Source: Alphaproteobacteria bacterium (GTDB taxonomy: Bacteria > Pseudomonadota > Alphaproteobacteria > Rhizobiales > Hyphomicrobiaceae). From it: DNA of 36,320 nucleotides. Of this stretch, positions 16,231 through 24,314 are shown piece after piece. Under the pieces are notes generated by a model. The model searched no databases, was not told the origin of the DNA, and saw nothing but the letters and a program-made list of their open reading frames with translations. Every line of letters begins with the position of its first letter. The stretch's first letter is position 1. A program made the position numbers and the translations under genes. Location: NCBI GenBank assembly GCA_022600345.1, contig JAHZKP010000073.1, positions 1-36,320 of the forward strand. The letters run 5' to 3'.

Positions 16231-16316
16231 ACGCTTTATTGGGCGGCTGAAAGAATTGGGTAGCTCGTGTCGCACCTTGGGTCCCGGTAACAAGTACCGG
16301 GATGACAGTTTGGTGG
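16231..16316 (+). repeat. 86-bp direct repeat, copy A
   Basis: This starts acgctttattgggcggctga. It matches 16528-16613 with three mismatches over 86 bp. It contains the perfect hairpin tcccggta (16282-16289) / taccggga (16295-16302) followed by 'tgacag', a motif of dispersed repeats in alphaproteobacteria. Confidence 0.85.
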
Positions 16317-16395
16317 ATCGGACCGCGAAAACCGGCTGATGCCGGCTCTTGTGTTTGTCCCTCACGCTTTTTCCGTGTAGCTGCCCCTCATCCTC

Positions 16396-16459
16396 TCCTT
16401 CTCCCCGTCTGCTCAACACGATCTTGGAAAGTGTTGACCCTAGAAAACGGGGAGAAGGA
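16396..16459. repeat. nested inverted repeat, 13-bp outer arms
   Basis: tccttctccccgt (16396-16408) pairs perfectly with acggggagaagga (16447-16459). Inside, caacac (16414-16419) pairs with gtgttg (16431-16436). This resembles the 'ctccttctccccgt' dispersed palindromes of rhizobial genomes and sits exactly between the two 86-bp repeats. Confidence 0.75.
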
Positions 16460-16527
16460 AGCGAGTGCCGCCCCCTTGCGAGATCAATAATTCTGGCACT
16501 TACTTCTTCGCGATTTAACCTCGATTG

Positions 16528-16613
16528 ACGCTTTATTGGGCGGCTGAAAGAATTGCGTAGCTCGTGCCGCAACTTGGGTCCCGGTAACAAGTACCGGGAT
16601 GACAGTTTGGTGG
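16528..16613 (+). repeat. 86-bp direct repeat, copy B
   Basis: This is the second copy of the 86-bp element at 16231-16316, in the same orientation and differing at three positions. It ends 12 bp before the stop of the CXXCW gene. Confidence 0.85.
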
Positions 16614-16625
16614 GTGTTGGGGGCC

Positions 16626-17180
16626 TCACTTCGCCGGTGTCGCCAACTCGGTTTCGAGATTCCATTCTTTCCAGCCGTCGACGCCGTCAGGGTACCAGAT
16701 GACATCTGTGTGGCCCCATTCGAGGGCGCGCTTGGCGGCGTTCCAGCTCATCCAGCAATTGCGCAGACAAAAGAAAACGAGCGGTTTGGATTTATCGCCG
16801 CCGGAGACCTCTTCCAGCCCGGCGCGGAAGTATGTCTTGAACTGAGGATTGAGCACGCCGTAGCCGACATTGGGCAGCCAGACTGCCCCCTTGATCGTCG
16901 TATGCTTGGGAGTGCGCCAGACTGTCCCCTTTGGCAAATTGGGCGGCTTGGGGGCTTGCGGGAAGACATCGACGAAGACGGCCTTGCCTGCCTTCATCAC
17001 GGCTTCGGCAGCTTCGGTATCGACGACCCTGCCGCCTTTCAAAGTGGCGGGAACGGGCGAGCGGTACTTTGCATGGCGGTAGCCGTCGGGTTCGGGCACC
17101 GTCTCCTCATCAGCCAAGGCGGGGAGGGTGAACAGCATTACGACAGCGGTCAGGGCGGCGATTATCGTATTGAGTTGCAT
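16626..17180 (-). CDS. PQQ-dependent catabolism-associated 'CXXCW' rhodanese-like exported protein
   Basis: This 184-residue protein has a signal peptide (residues 1-23, ending PALADE) and a rhodanese-like fold: VDTEAAEAVMKAGKAVFVDV, then TIKGAVWLPNVGYGVL, then the active-loop region KPLVFFCLRNCWMSWNAAKRAL. The Cys-x3-Cys-Trp (C138, C142, W143) and WMSWNAAKRA stretch are the family hallmark of the protein annotated 'PQQ-dependent catabolism-associated CXXCW motif protein'. It normally accompanies the ABC transporter and beta-propeller seen at 2782-8065, yet here lies 8.5 kb away on the same strand. A purine run (aagagggg) precedes the ATG. A redox or sulfur-handling periplasmic role for PQQ dehydrogenases is likely but unproven. 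Confidence 0.86.
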   Translation of the reverse strand: MQLNTIIAALTAVVMLFTLPALADEETVPEPDGYRHAKYRSPVPATLKGGRVVDTEAAEAVMKAGKAVFVDVFPQAPKPPNLPKGTVWRTPKHTTIKGAVWLPNVGYGVLNPQFKTYFRAGLEEVSGGDKSKPLVFFCLRNCWMSWNAAKRALEWGHTDVIWYPDGVDGWKEWNLETELATPAK

Positions 17181-17274
17181 TAGCCCCTCTTAGTCCGATC
17201 GTTGGCGGCGACGTGCCAAATTGCCTGCTGGCTGGTATACTACCCTATGAACCTGTCAGGAAACCGGAGACATC

Positions 17275-17877
17275 ATGGCGTTAGCTGATGATACGCCCGA
17301 TCTGCCGCCGATGACCATTGAGGAGTTCCTTAACTGGGACGGCGGTGGGCATCAGGGCAAGCTGATCCTTGTCAATGGACACGTGGGGGCGATGTCACCG
17401 GCGAGCGCGACGCATGGGCTGATCCAGGCGAATATTTCGGGCGAACTGCGCAGCCACCTTCGCAAGCATGGCCTCCCGTGCCGCGTTGGGACCGAAACGC
17501 CGGTCATACCGTCGCTTGCGCGAGGCAAAAGCATCCGTGTGCCAGATGTGGCAATTACCTGTAGCCCGCCATCCGACAGCAAGGTGTTCGAGGACCCGCT
17601 GCTAATCGTCGAAGTCATGTCACCTACCAATAGGAAGCAGACCGAAGAAAGTCTGGAGACCATGACCGGGATCTTGTCGGTCAAAGAGATCCTGGTGGTG
17701 GAATCTGAAGAAGTGCTGGTTCAGGACTACCGGCGGGGCGAGGATGGCGGCTGGCCGACCGCACCCAGCCAGGAGACCCGGGACGTTAAGGCCAGCGTCC
17801 GGCTGGAGAGCATCGGTCTGGATTTGGCGTTGTCGGATATCTACTGGCAGACGCATTTGGCCACGGGCCAAGCGTAG
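17275..17877 (+). CDS. Uma2 family protein (DUF820, restriction-like nuclease fold)
   Basis: This 200-residue protein is of the Uma2/DUF820 family. PMTIEEFLNWDGGGHQGKLILVNGHVGAMSPAS opens the domain, with the conserved Glu/Asp positions of the PD-(D/E)XK fold continued in VPDVAITCSPP and DPLLIVEVMSPTNRKQ (about 97-121). These proteins are common and often multi-copy in Hyphomicrobiales and cyanobacteria; function is mostly unknown. The ATG at 17275 has a CGGAGA purine run nearby. In the conserved stretch the usual 'E..D' start is present, and the nuclease Lys appears replaced or shifted, so activity is uncertain. It stands alone, between divergent and convergent neighbours. Confidence 0.82.
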   Translation: MALADDTPDLPPMTIEEFLNWDGGGHQGKLILVNGHVGAMSPASATHGLIQANISGELRSHLRKHGLPCRVGTETPVIPSLARGKSIRVPDVAITCSPPSDSKVFEDPLLIVEVMSPTNRKQTEESLETMTGILSVKEILVVESEEVLVQDYRRGEDGGWPTAPSQETRDVKASVRLESIGLDLALSDIYWQTHLATGQA

Positions 17878-17890
17878 AGACGAGCCAGCG

Positions 17891-18304
17891 TTATTTCAGG
17901 TCTACCCAGCCGTTGATGAGCCCGAGACGGCGCAGCCAGAATAAGAGCCGTTTGCGGGCGCTGAGCGGCAAGCGAACCTCAGGGCCCATCGCGTACAGAT
18001 CCTCGATCCAGGCTTCGGCGTCCTCGTCGTTGAGGTCGAGGCGGGCCTCGTAAGCTTTCTGAATCATCTGACGCAGGTTGTAGGGGCCAAGCTTTGCGCT
18101 CACCGAAGAACGGTCACGCAGCGTGGAAAGCCACTCGCCCTCGCGGGTGGTTAACGGCTCGCTGCCATCATATTCTTTCAGTCTTTCGATGAATTCCTGG
18201 GCGCTCTCAGTGAGGTCGGCACCAATGGTGCGGGAAATCCCGGCAGCGAGCATTTTGACCGCCAAGGGATCATGGGCCAATCGATGCATTTCGCGATAGT
18301 CCAC
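17891..18304 (-). CDS. hypothetical protein, unrecognised
   Basis: This 137-residue soluble, charged protein was not recognised. It has no signal or membrane segment. VDYREMHRLAHDPLAVKMLAAG opens the protein, then TLRDRSSVSAKLGPYNLRQMIQKAYEARLDLNDEDAEAWIEDLYAMG, which looks helical. I chose GTG at 18304 because GGGAGGAAG lies 6 nt upstream; longer versions read into the upstream region without family sense. It converges with Uma2 (14 bp between stops) and is divergent from methylmalonyl-CoA mutase. Confidence 0.62.
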   Translation of the reverse strand: MDYREMHRLAHDPLAVKMLAAGISRTIGADLTESAQEFIERLKEYDGSEPLTTREGEWLSTLRDRSSVSAKLGPYNLRQMIQKAYEARLDLNDEDAEAWIEDLYAMGPEVRLPLSARKRLLFWLRRLGLINGWVDLK

Positions 18305-18574
18305 AGGCTTCCTCCCTGCACTTCCTGAAGTCTCTGAAAGAGTTATGTGATTCGGGCTCGCCGGGATGGCTGAATGCGGGGAATACTTGTGTAAAGGTTG
18401 GGGGACGAAGCTGAATATGCGGGCGCAAACGGCCTTGGCGGGCGGGTTTGCTCCGCGGCGGCGGGGGGCAATGGAAACGATGAGGCCAATGGTGGGGTAT
18501 TTGCAGAACGCGCGCGGCGGTTTAAGTGTTGTTTCAAGCATCAATCACACACTCGCGGCGAGGTCGCAGCGCTC

Positions 18575-20734
18575 ATGACCCATATCCCTGATTTCACCAA
18601 GGTTGCGTTCGAGGACGCCCAGGCCCCCAAGGTCACGCCCAGCGCTGACGTTTGGAAGACGCCGGAGGGTATCGACGTCAAACCGGTTTACGGCGAAAGC
18701 GACCTTGCCGGGCTCGACTTCCTCAACACCTATCCAGGGATTGCGCCATTCCTGCGGGGGCCTTACCCGGCGATGTATGCCGCCCAGCCGTGGACGATCC
18801 GCCAGTATGCGGGCTTCTCGACGGCTGAAGATTCCAATGCCTTCTACCGGCGCAATATTGCCGCCGGCCAAAAGGGCTTGTCGGTTGCCTTCGATCTGGC
18901 CACCCACCGGGGGTATGATTCCGATCATCCGCGCGTCAAAGGCGACGTTGGCATGGCCGGTGTGGCGATCGACTCCATCTACGACATGCGCACGCTGTTC
19001 TCAGGCATCGACCTGTCGGAAATGTCGGTTTCGATGACCATGAACGGGGCCGTGCTGCCAGTGCTGGCGCTATTCATCGTTGCTGGCGAAGAGCAGGGCG
19101 TTTCTGCCGACAAGCTGTCGGGGACCATTCAGAACGATATCCTGAAAGAGTTCATGGTCCGCAATACCTATATCTATCCGCCTGCACCATCGATGCGGAT
19201 CATCTCCGACATCTTCGGTTTCACCAGCTCGAATATGCCGAAGTTCAACTCGATTTCGATCTCCGGCTATCACATGCAGGAGGCCGGTGCGACCGCCGAC
19301 CTTGAGCTTGCCTACACATTGGCCGACGGCGTCGAGTATGCGCGGGCCGGTGTTGCCGCCGGGCTGCCGATCGACAAGTTTGCGCCGCGGCTTTCGTTCT
19401 TCTGGGCGATCGGCATGAACTTCTTCATGGAGGTCGCGAAGCTTCGTGCCGCACGCCTGTTATGGGCGAAGATGATCAAGGAAGAGTTCAATCCTGAGAA
19501 CCCGCGCTCATTGTCGCTACGCACGCACTCGCAGACGTCGGGCTGGTCGCTGACCGCGCAAGACGTGTTCAACAACGTTATCCGTACAGCGATCGAGGCG
19601 ATGGCGGCAACCCAAGGCCATACGCAATCGCTGCACACCAACGGGCTCGATGAAGCGATCGCGCTGCCGACCGACTTCTCGGCCAGGATCGCGCGCAACA
19701 CGCAGCTTTTCCTGCAACAGGAAAGCGGCACCTGCCGGATCGCCGACCCGTGGGGTGGCAGTGCGTATGTCGAGCGGCTGACGCATGACCTGGCCGCGCG
19801 TGCCATGGTGCATATCGAGGAAGCCGAAAAACTGGGCGGCATGGCCAAGGCGATTGCGGCGGGCGTTCCCAAACTGCGGATCGAGGAAGCTGCTGCGCGG
19901 ACCCAGGCGCGGATCGATTCCGGTCAACAGACGATTGTCGGCGTCAACAAGTATCAGGTCGAGAACGATGCCATCATCGAGTTGTTGAAGGTCGACAACA
20001 ATTCGGTGCGCAACCAGCAACTCGAAAAGCTTCGCCGACTGCGTGAAGAGCGCAATGAGGCCGACGTTCAATCGGCGTTAGAGGCACTGACCAATGGCGC
20101 GGCGGGCAACGCCAATTTGCTGGAGCTTGCCGTCAATGCTGCGCGCAAGATGGCGACGGTTGGCGAAATTTCTGAGGCGATGGAAAAGGTCTTCACCCGG
20201 CACCGTGCGGAAATCCGCGCCATCTCCGGGGTCTATCGAGCGGAGGCGCAGACCGTGAACAAGAACATCGATGCCGTCTTGCAGATGGTCGACACGTTTG
20301 AAGGCAATGACGGCCGCCGTCCGCGCATTCTGATTGCCAAGATGGGCCAGGACGGACACGACCGCGGCCAGAAGGTGATCGCGTCGGCATTCGCTGACCT
20401 TGGCTTCGATGTCGACATCGGGGCGCTGTTTGCAACTCCTGAAGAAGCTGCCAAGCAGGCCGTTGAAAACGACGTGCACATTGTCGGGGTCTCGTCGCTG
20501 GCGGCCGGGCACCTGACACTGGTGCCTGAACTCAGGGCGGCACTGGAAGAGCAAGGGCGGCCTGACATCATGATCGTCGTTGGCGGCGTCATTCCACCTG
20601 CCGACTACGATGCGCTGTTTGCCGCCGGTGCGAAGGCCGTGTTCGGTCCGGGCACGAACATTCCCGAAGCTGCCGCTGACCTACTGGCCAAGCTGAGCCA
20701 GCAGCTTGGCTATTCCCAGGAAGCGGCTGAGTAA
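18575..20734 (+). CDS. mcmA: methylmalonyl-CoA mutase, large subunit
   Basis: This 719-residue B12 enzyme interconverts (R)-methylmalonyl-CoA and succinyl-CoA. The N-terminal TIM-barrel domain has [22 protein letters not shown] (the substrate Tyr/Arg region), [34 protein letters not shown] and [19 protein letters not shown], all close to human and bacterial methylmalonyl-CoA mutases rather than to the ethylmalonyl or isobutyryl relatives. The C-terminal B12 domain has [11 protein letters not shown] with the DxHxxG ligand motif at D593, H595 and G598. The ATG at 18575 is chosen because upstream codons have low-complexity, non-family sequence; GAGG lies 11 nt away, so the ribosome site is weak. 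No mcmB (small subunit) is adjacent; meaB is 6.4 kb downstream. In serine-cycle methylotrophs this enzyme works in the ethylmalonyl-CoA pathway. Confidence 0.93.
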   Translation: MTHIPDFTKVAFEDAQAPKVTPSADVWKTPEGIDVKPVYGESDLAGLDFLNTYPGIAPFLRGPYPAMYAAQPWTIRQYAGFSTAEDSNAFYRRNIAAGQKGLSVAFDLATHRGYDSDHPRVKGDVGMAGVAIDSIYDMRTLFSGIDLSEMSVSMTMNGAVLPVLALFIVAGEEQGVSADKLSGTIQNDILKEFMVRNTYIYPPAPSMRIISDIFGFTSSNMPKFNSISISGYHMQEAGATADLELAYTLADGVEYARAGVAAGLPIDKFAPRLSFFWAIGMNFFMEVAKLRAARLLWAKMIKEEFNPENPRSLSLRTHSQTSGWSLTAQDVFNNVIRTAIEAMAATQGHTQSLHTNGLDEAIALPTDFSARIARNTQLFLQQESGTCRIADPWGGSAYVERLTHDLAARAMVHIEEAEKLGGMAKAIAAGVPKLRIEEAAARTQARIDSGQQTIVGVNKYQVENDAIIELLKVDNNSVRNQQLEKLRRLREERNEADVQSALEALTNGAAGNANLLELAVNAARKMATVGEISEAMEKVFTRHRAEIRAISGVYRAEAQTVNKNIDAVLQMVDTFEGNDGRRPRILIAKMGQDGHDRGQKVIASAFADLGFDVDIGALFATPEEAAKQAVENDVHIVGVSSLAAGHLTLVPELRAALEEQGRPDIMIVVGGVIPPADYDALFAAGAKAVFGPGTNIPEAAADLLAKLSQQLGYSQEAAE

Positions 20735-20773
20735 GTGCAGGACGGGTTCCACGGTTGAGCAATCCGGCAAGAT

Positions 20774-21016
20774 ATGCAGCGGGCGCTGGTCACGATCTCT
20801 TGTTTTTTGATGCTGGCCTGGCTGGGGCTGGTGGCTTCCGAGCGCGGAGTCGTGGTTTGGCAATCGACGCCGTTCAAAGCCAAGGGGCACAGTCGTCCTG
20901 CGATCAGGTGCACATATTTCGATGGCACCAGTTTATTTGAGCGGGGATTTCTTTATTCACCGCAAAACCGGCTTGGGTCTTCGCGCTGTCCGATTATCGC
21001 CCGCCCGGGATTGTAG
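20774..21016 (+). CDS. YobH-like small membrane-anchored protein
   Basis: This 80-residue protein has one N-terminal hydrophobic segment (residues 5-21). The remainder, RCTYFDGTSLFERGFLYSPQNRLGSSRCPII, follows the YobH pattern (Cys-Thr-Tyr ... Gly ... Cys-Pro-Leu/Ile) with two conserved Cys that could pair. The ribosome site is weak (ggcaag). It starts 39 bp after the mutase stop and may be read through from it. YobH function is unknown. Confidence 0.55.
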   Translation: MQRALVTISCFLMLAWLGLVASERGVVVWQSTPFKAKGHSRPAIRCTYFDGTSLFERGFLYSPQNRLGSSRCPIIARPGL

Positions 21017-21338
21017 CTGGTTCACCTGCTGTGCGTTCCCGGACGCTGTTGCGCCTTTGGCGCGGCTGCGAGCCGGGATCTTGCCGGGCTAATGAAGAGG
21101 GCGGTCCTGGCCAAAAAAAGGGACAAGGCCCCGGACAAATGCTATCGCATTTTCCGGGGATGCAGACGGGTGGATGTGGCAGGGGTGATGTTGGGCTGGA
21201 GTGGTCGCTATGCACCTTAAACGCATCCAATGGTGACCTTCGCGCCAAGCGGTTCCTTAAGCAGGCGTTACCCGCAAACAACCAATGCCCATGGCTGAAC
21301 TGTCCGGCCTTTTAAACAAGCCCTGGCAGACTGGCGCG
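21017..21338. other. intergenic region with one hairpin
   Basis: No gene is supported here. ccccggacaaatgc (21129-21142) pairs with gcattttccgggg (21147-21159) with a 4-nt loop and one extra base in the 5' arm. It has no T-run. It may end the YobH-like transcript or belong to a leader of the hydrolase gene. Confidence 0.5.
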
Positions 21339-22310
21339 ATGAAACGCGAAACAATCATAGCCCTGGTGGGCTTTGCCGGTTTGGCGATGGCGCTGCCGCA
21401 TTTCGTGAAGGGGGCCAACCCTCACGGGGCTTATACCAGCCAGCAGGGCACGCGGCATTCGACTTCGGGCAAGTCCTTGACGTGGCCTAGAAGCATGAAC
21501 GAAACCGTGCACCGGGTCCATGTTACCGTTCCAATGCGCGACTGGTCGAAGCGGTCGGGGCGGATGATTGTCACCGCCTACAAGCCCGATGGGGCGGGAC
21601 CGTTTCCAGCGATCATCCACCATCACGGCACCGATCCGACGCGCCGTCATAAGCGGCGGCGGTTTCGTCAGTTCCATTATGCGCGCCATTGGGTGCGGCG
21701 CGGGTTTGCGGTGTTTGCTGTGACGCGGCTGGGGTTTGGCGACGCGGGGCCTGAACCGTTCCCTGAGCGGATCGCGGGGACGTGTGACAATCCCGATTTC
21801 GATCCCGTCTATGCGGCGCTGGCAGAACAGTCGGCTGCGGCCCTGGGGTTCGTCAAGAGCCAGGCCTACGTCGACGCATCCAGGATCATCTTGTCCGGGC
21901 AATCGATGGGCGGAAGTGCGGTTCTGGCGCATCTGTCGCGCGGCGCACCCGGGGTCGTTGGTGGGCTCAACTTTGCCAGCGGCCTTTCGGACACGCCGAT
22001 CGGGCGCAGGACAATTGAATGTGGCTGGGACCGGATGCCCTCCATCTACAGATCGTTTGGACGCGGCGCCAATGCGCCTTCGTTATGGATCTATGGAGAA
22101 GGCGACAGCTACAGCCCCTTAAAAATCGCGAAAGCCCGGTTTAAACAATACCAATTAACCGGCGGGCGGGCCAAACTCCACGTGGTGCCAAAACAATCGG
22201 GCCTTGACGGCCACTTCGTTATTATCCGGCCGTATTTATGGATGCGCGAAGCCGACGAGTTCGTCCGAAACGCCGGCATTGAAATTCGGCACGCAAAGCG
22301 GCGGCGATAG
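21339..22310 (+). CDS. exported alpha/beta hydrolase (dienelactone-hydrolase-like)
   Basis: This 323-residue protein has an N-terminal signal or anchor segment (residues 5-21). The alpha/beta hydrolase core shows PAIIHHHGTDP (oxyanion loop region, 90-100), VTRLGFGDAGPEP, the nucleophile elbow GQSMGGS with Ser189, the likely acid Asp in YGEGDSYSPL and the His in GLDGHFVI. A TCD...CGW Cys pair is present. The ATG at 21339 fits the signal peptide; an earlier ATG at 21291 would add 16 residues before it, and neither has a strong ribosome site. The RHKRRRFRQF stretch is unusually basic. Substrate is unknown; an ester or peptide in the periplasm is possible. Confidence 0.8.
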   Translation: MKRETIIALVGFAGLAMALPHFVKGANPHGAYTSQQGTRHSTSGKSLTWPRSMNETVHRVHVTVPMRDWSKRSGRMIVTAYKPDGAGPFPAIIHHHGTDPTRRHKRRRFRQFHYARHWVRRGFAVFAVTRLGFGDAGPEPFPERIAGTCDNPDFDPVYAALAEQSAAALGFVKSQAYVDASRIILSGQSMGGSAVLAHLSRGAPGVVGGLNFASGLSDTPIGRRTIECGWDRMPSIYRSFGRGANAPSLWIYGEGDSYSPLKIAKARFKQYQLTGGRAKLHVVPKQSGLDGHFVIIRPYLWMREADEFVRNAGIEIRHAKRRR

Positions 22311-22327
22311 AACAAATGCCATGGGTA

Positions 22328-22355
22328 AAACCCGGCGGAGTTGTCCGCCGGGTTT
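22328..22355. terminator. bidirectional terminator-like hairpin
   Basis: aaacccggcgga (22328-22339) and tccgccgggttt (22344-22355) form a perfect 12-bp stem with a 4-nt loop, between the stops of the plus-strand hydrolase (22310) and the minus-strand small gene (22377). Its A/T ends give short T-runs on both strands. Confidence 0.75.
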
Positions 22356-22376
22356 CAGATTCGCGCACGTGGCCAA

Positions 22377-22679
22377 TTACCACCAACCCTTGCAAATGAA
22401 GTATTTCTTCTTCCAGAAGAAGAGGCCGGTTTGGTGCCATTTCCATTTGTAGAAACCGCAGCCATGGAAGCCTTTATGGCGCTTGAATCGGAAGCCGCCC
22501 TTAAATTTGCGATGGCGATGGCCGACATTTAGAACCTGAGACTGCTGGAAATGGCTGTTCAGGCTTTTGAAGTTTCCGACACCGCCTGCCTGGGCCGCAT
22601 TCGCGGCGATGCCAACGCTGCCCATTGCAACGGCGCCAGCCAATAGCGCTGTACGCATGAATGATGTCGTTTTGCTCAT
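22377..22679 (-). CDS. small secreted basic, aromatic-rich protein, unrecognised
   Basis: This 100-residue protein was not recognised. The signal peptide (residues 1-31, ending NAAQAGG) is clear. The mature part of about 68 residues is very basic and rich in Phe, Trp, Gly and His, e.g. HRHRKFKGGFRFKRHKGFHG and the C terminus FFWKKKYFICKGWW, with two Cys. GGAG lies 7 nt before the ATG. Such composition suits nucleic-acid or membrane binding or a secreted antimicrobial-like peptide; I have no family evidence. It is flanked by terminators on both sides, so it is an independent unit. Confidence 0.68.
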   Translation of the reverse strand: MSKTTSFMRTALLAGAVAMGSVGIAANAAQAGGVGNFKSLNSHFQQSQVLNVGHRHRKFKGGFRFKRHKGFHGCGFYKWKWHQTGLFFWKKKYFICKGWW

Positions 22680-22806
22680 GTTTTATCTCCTGTAACACTG
22701 GGACATTTCGTCCGTTTTTGCGAGAGGCGGAAGCCATTCGCGTTGCGACAGGATGATAAAGTTTCGGCCTTTGGGCAGTTTCGTCTGGAACAGTTGTATG
22801 CAATTG

Positions 22807-22836
22807 AAAAAAGCCCCAGGCGCAATAGCCTGGGGC
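22807..22836 (-). terminator. rho-independent terminator of the acidic repeat gene
   Basis: Read on the minus strand, a perfect 9-bp GC stem (gccccaggc / gcctggggc, loop tattgc) is followed by six T. It lies 32 bp past the stop at 22868. Confidence 0.88.
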
Positions 22837-22867
22837 TTTCTGACTGACCTGGTATTGGCGATGCCAA

Positions 22868-24184
22868 TTAATTGATACGGTCGTACCAACGGCCGTTTTC
22901 GGCGGACTTCCTGGCAGCGGTCGGCTTGGCTTTCCTGACAGACGTCAGCCAGCGGTTTTCCTGACCTGCCGCCATGCTCGGGGCATTCACGCCGCCGACC
23001 GTGGCATAGGAGTGGTTGCCGTCATAACAGCCGCCAACGCAGTCGATAGAATCGGTTCCAGCGACCACGCCCTTCTTGATCGGTTTCTCATTAACCGGTC
23101 CACGTGCGTTGCGCGGCTCAATGTAGACGACGTGTGCAGTTTCTTTGGCACAGCCGGCTTCGCAGACGACAACAAAATGCTCAGGATAGCCGGCGGCAAG
23201 CGGATGCGGCTTCTTTTCGCCAAGCCGCGGTTTTCTTTTTTGGTGAGCCCACTTGTCGTAGATGCTGGCTTTCTGCTTTTTGTCCTTGGCGGCGACCGTC
23301 TTGTCGGGGTGCAGCTTGGATTTGACCACACGGGCCTTTGGTGCAGGCGCCTTGCGGGCGGGTTTTCTGGCAGCAACCGCGGCGGCGGGGGGCGCCTTGA
23401 TGGCTGCAGGTTCAGGCTCCACGGCAGGCTCTTCGAGCGCCAGTTCGGGACCGGTTTCAGTGTCGCCGGCAAGTTCGGGAATTGAGGACTCCGGGGCGTC
23501 GGCTTCCTGGGCAACGGCGGCTTCGAGGGGATCCTCTTGGGTGGCTTCTTCAAGGGGATCTTCAACTGCGGCTGCTTCTAGTGGGTCTTCAACTGCAGCG
23601 GCTTCAAGTGGATCTTCGAGGGAGGCTGCATCGAGGGGATCTTCTTCCACTGCGGAAGGCGCAGGTTCGGTATTTTCAGATGCCAATTCGGGGATATCAA
23701 GGTTGTCTGGATCGGGCCAGGCGGGAGCGGCTTCAGCGGCCTGGGTGGCCTCGTCGGCCCCTTCGGCTGCTTCGACAGCGTCGGCTGCTTCCATCAATGG
23801 ATCGTCAGCAGCCACCTCTTCCGGGCCGGTGTCTTCGACCACTTCGGCGGCAGCGGGCTCATCGCCTAGTTCAGGACCTTCCTGATCAGGCGCATCGATT
23901 TGCTCCACGGGCGGTTTGGATGGCTGCACATCGGGCAACAGATATTCGTATTCAGAGTACCTGGGGTGCCCGGAGCCCGAAGAAGGGCGCGTGCGGCTGG
24001 AGGGACTGGCGGGGCGAGAAGACTCGACCGGCTCGATCGTGACATCCCCGAAGTCCACTCCGCGCAGCGAATCGGCGCTTGAGGGCGTTGCGAGGAGACA
24101 GAATACGGAGAGGCCAACGGCACACAACGATGCCGGAATTCGCAGGCCTGAGATGGCCTGACTTGCAGTGAACGCTTTCAACAT
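22868..24184 (-). CDS. exported acidic repeat protein, unrecognised
   Basis: This 438-residue protein was not recognised as a whole. A signal or anchor segment is at residues 18-37. A low-complexity part rich in Glu, Ala, Pro and Asp (about 85-260) contains five tandem 9-residue units of the form EDPLEAAAV at residues 181-225. A basic Lys/Ala/Pro linker follows, then a folded-looking C-terminal domain (about 330-438) with two CxxxC/CxxC-type pairs (VVCEAGCAKE, IDCVGGCYDG) that could bind metal or form disulfides. AGGG lies 4 nt before the ATG. Function is unknown; an elongated envelope linker ending in a Cys domain is the simplest picture. Confidence 0.72.
   Translation of the reverse strand: MLKAFTASQAISGLRIPASLCAVGLSVFCLLATPSSADSLRGVDFGDVTIEPVESSRPASPSSRTRPSSGSGHPRYSEYEYLLPDVQPSKPPVEQIDAPDQEGPELGDEPAAAEVVEDTGPEEVAADDPLMEAADAVEAAEGADEATQAAEAAPAWPDPDNLDIPELASENTEPAPSAVEEDPLDAASLEDPLEAAAVEDPLEAAAVEDPLEEATQEDPLEAAVAQEADAPESSIPELAGDTETGPELALEEPAVEPEPAAIKAPPAAAVAARKPARKAPAPKARVVKSKLHPDKTVAAKDKKQKASIYDKWAHQKRKPRLGEKKPHPLAAGYPEHFVVVCEAGCAKETAHVVYIEPRNARGPVNEKPIKKGVVAGTDSIDCVGGCYDGNHSYATVGGVNAPSMAAGQENRWLTSVRKAKPTAARKSAENGRWYDRIN
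23510..23644 (-). repeat. five tandem 27-bp units within the acidic repeat gene
   Basis: Five in-frame repeats encode 9-residue units with core E-D-P-L-(D/E)-(A/E)-A. The two central units are identical in protein and differ at a few DNA positions. Copy number is likely to vary between strains. Confidence 0.8.
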
Positions 24185-24314
24185 AACACCCTACGACTCT
24201 AGGAAAACATCGGGTAAACCAAGCGAAGTCTCTCACGAGCCGGTTAACGAACACTTTCACAGTGCTTCAGGAATGTTCTGATTCGCGACGCTTGGCTAAA
24301 GATGTTCGCAAAGA

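Larger units (their letters stand above)
16091..16625. other. repeat-rich intergenic region between convergent genes
   Basis: There is no supported gene between the DUF447 stop and the CXXCW stop. The region holds two near-identical 86-bp repeats (listed separately) and a nested hairpin between them. An open frame running through it on the minus strand spans both repeat copies and has no family resemblance. Confidence 0.6.

Noticed and set aside
15868-16665. 265-codon open frame on the minus strand across the repeat gap
   Set aside because: It overlaps the DUF447 gene antisense, contains the translated 86-bp repeat twice and has no family resemblance or ribosome site.
18321-18334. third copy of the ttcctgaagtc repeat from the window start
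   Set aside because: Only 11 matching bases without flanking similarity.
23262-23885. 207-codon Ser/Ala/Gly-rich plus-strand frame
   Set aside because: Antisense translation of the acidic repeat gene; the Ser-rich periodicity only mirrors the Glu-Asp-Pro repeats.
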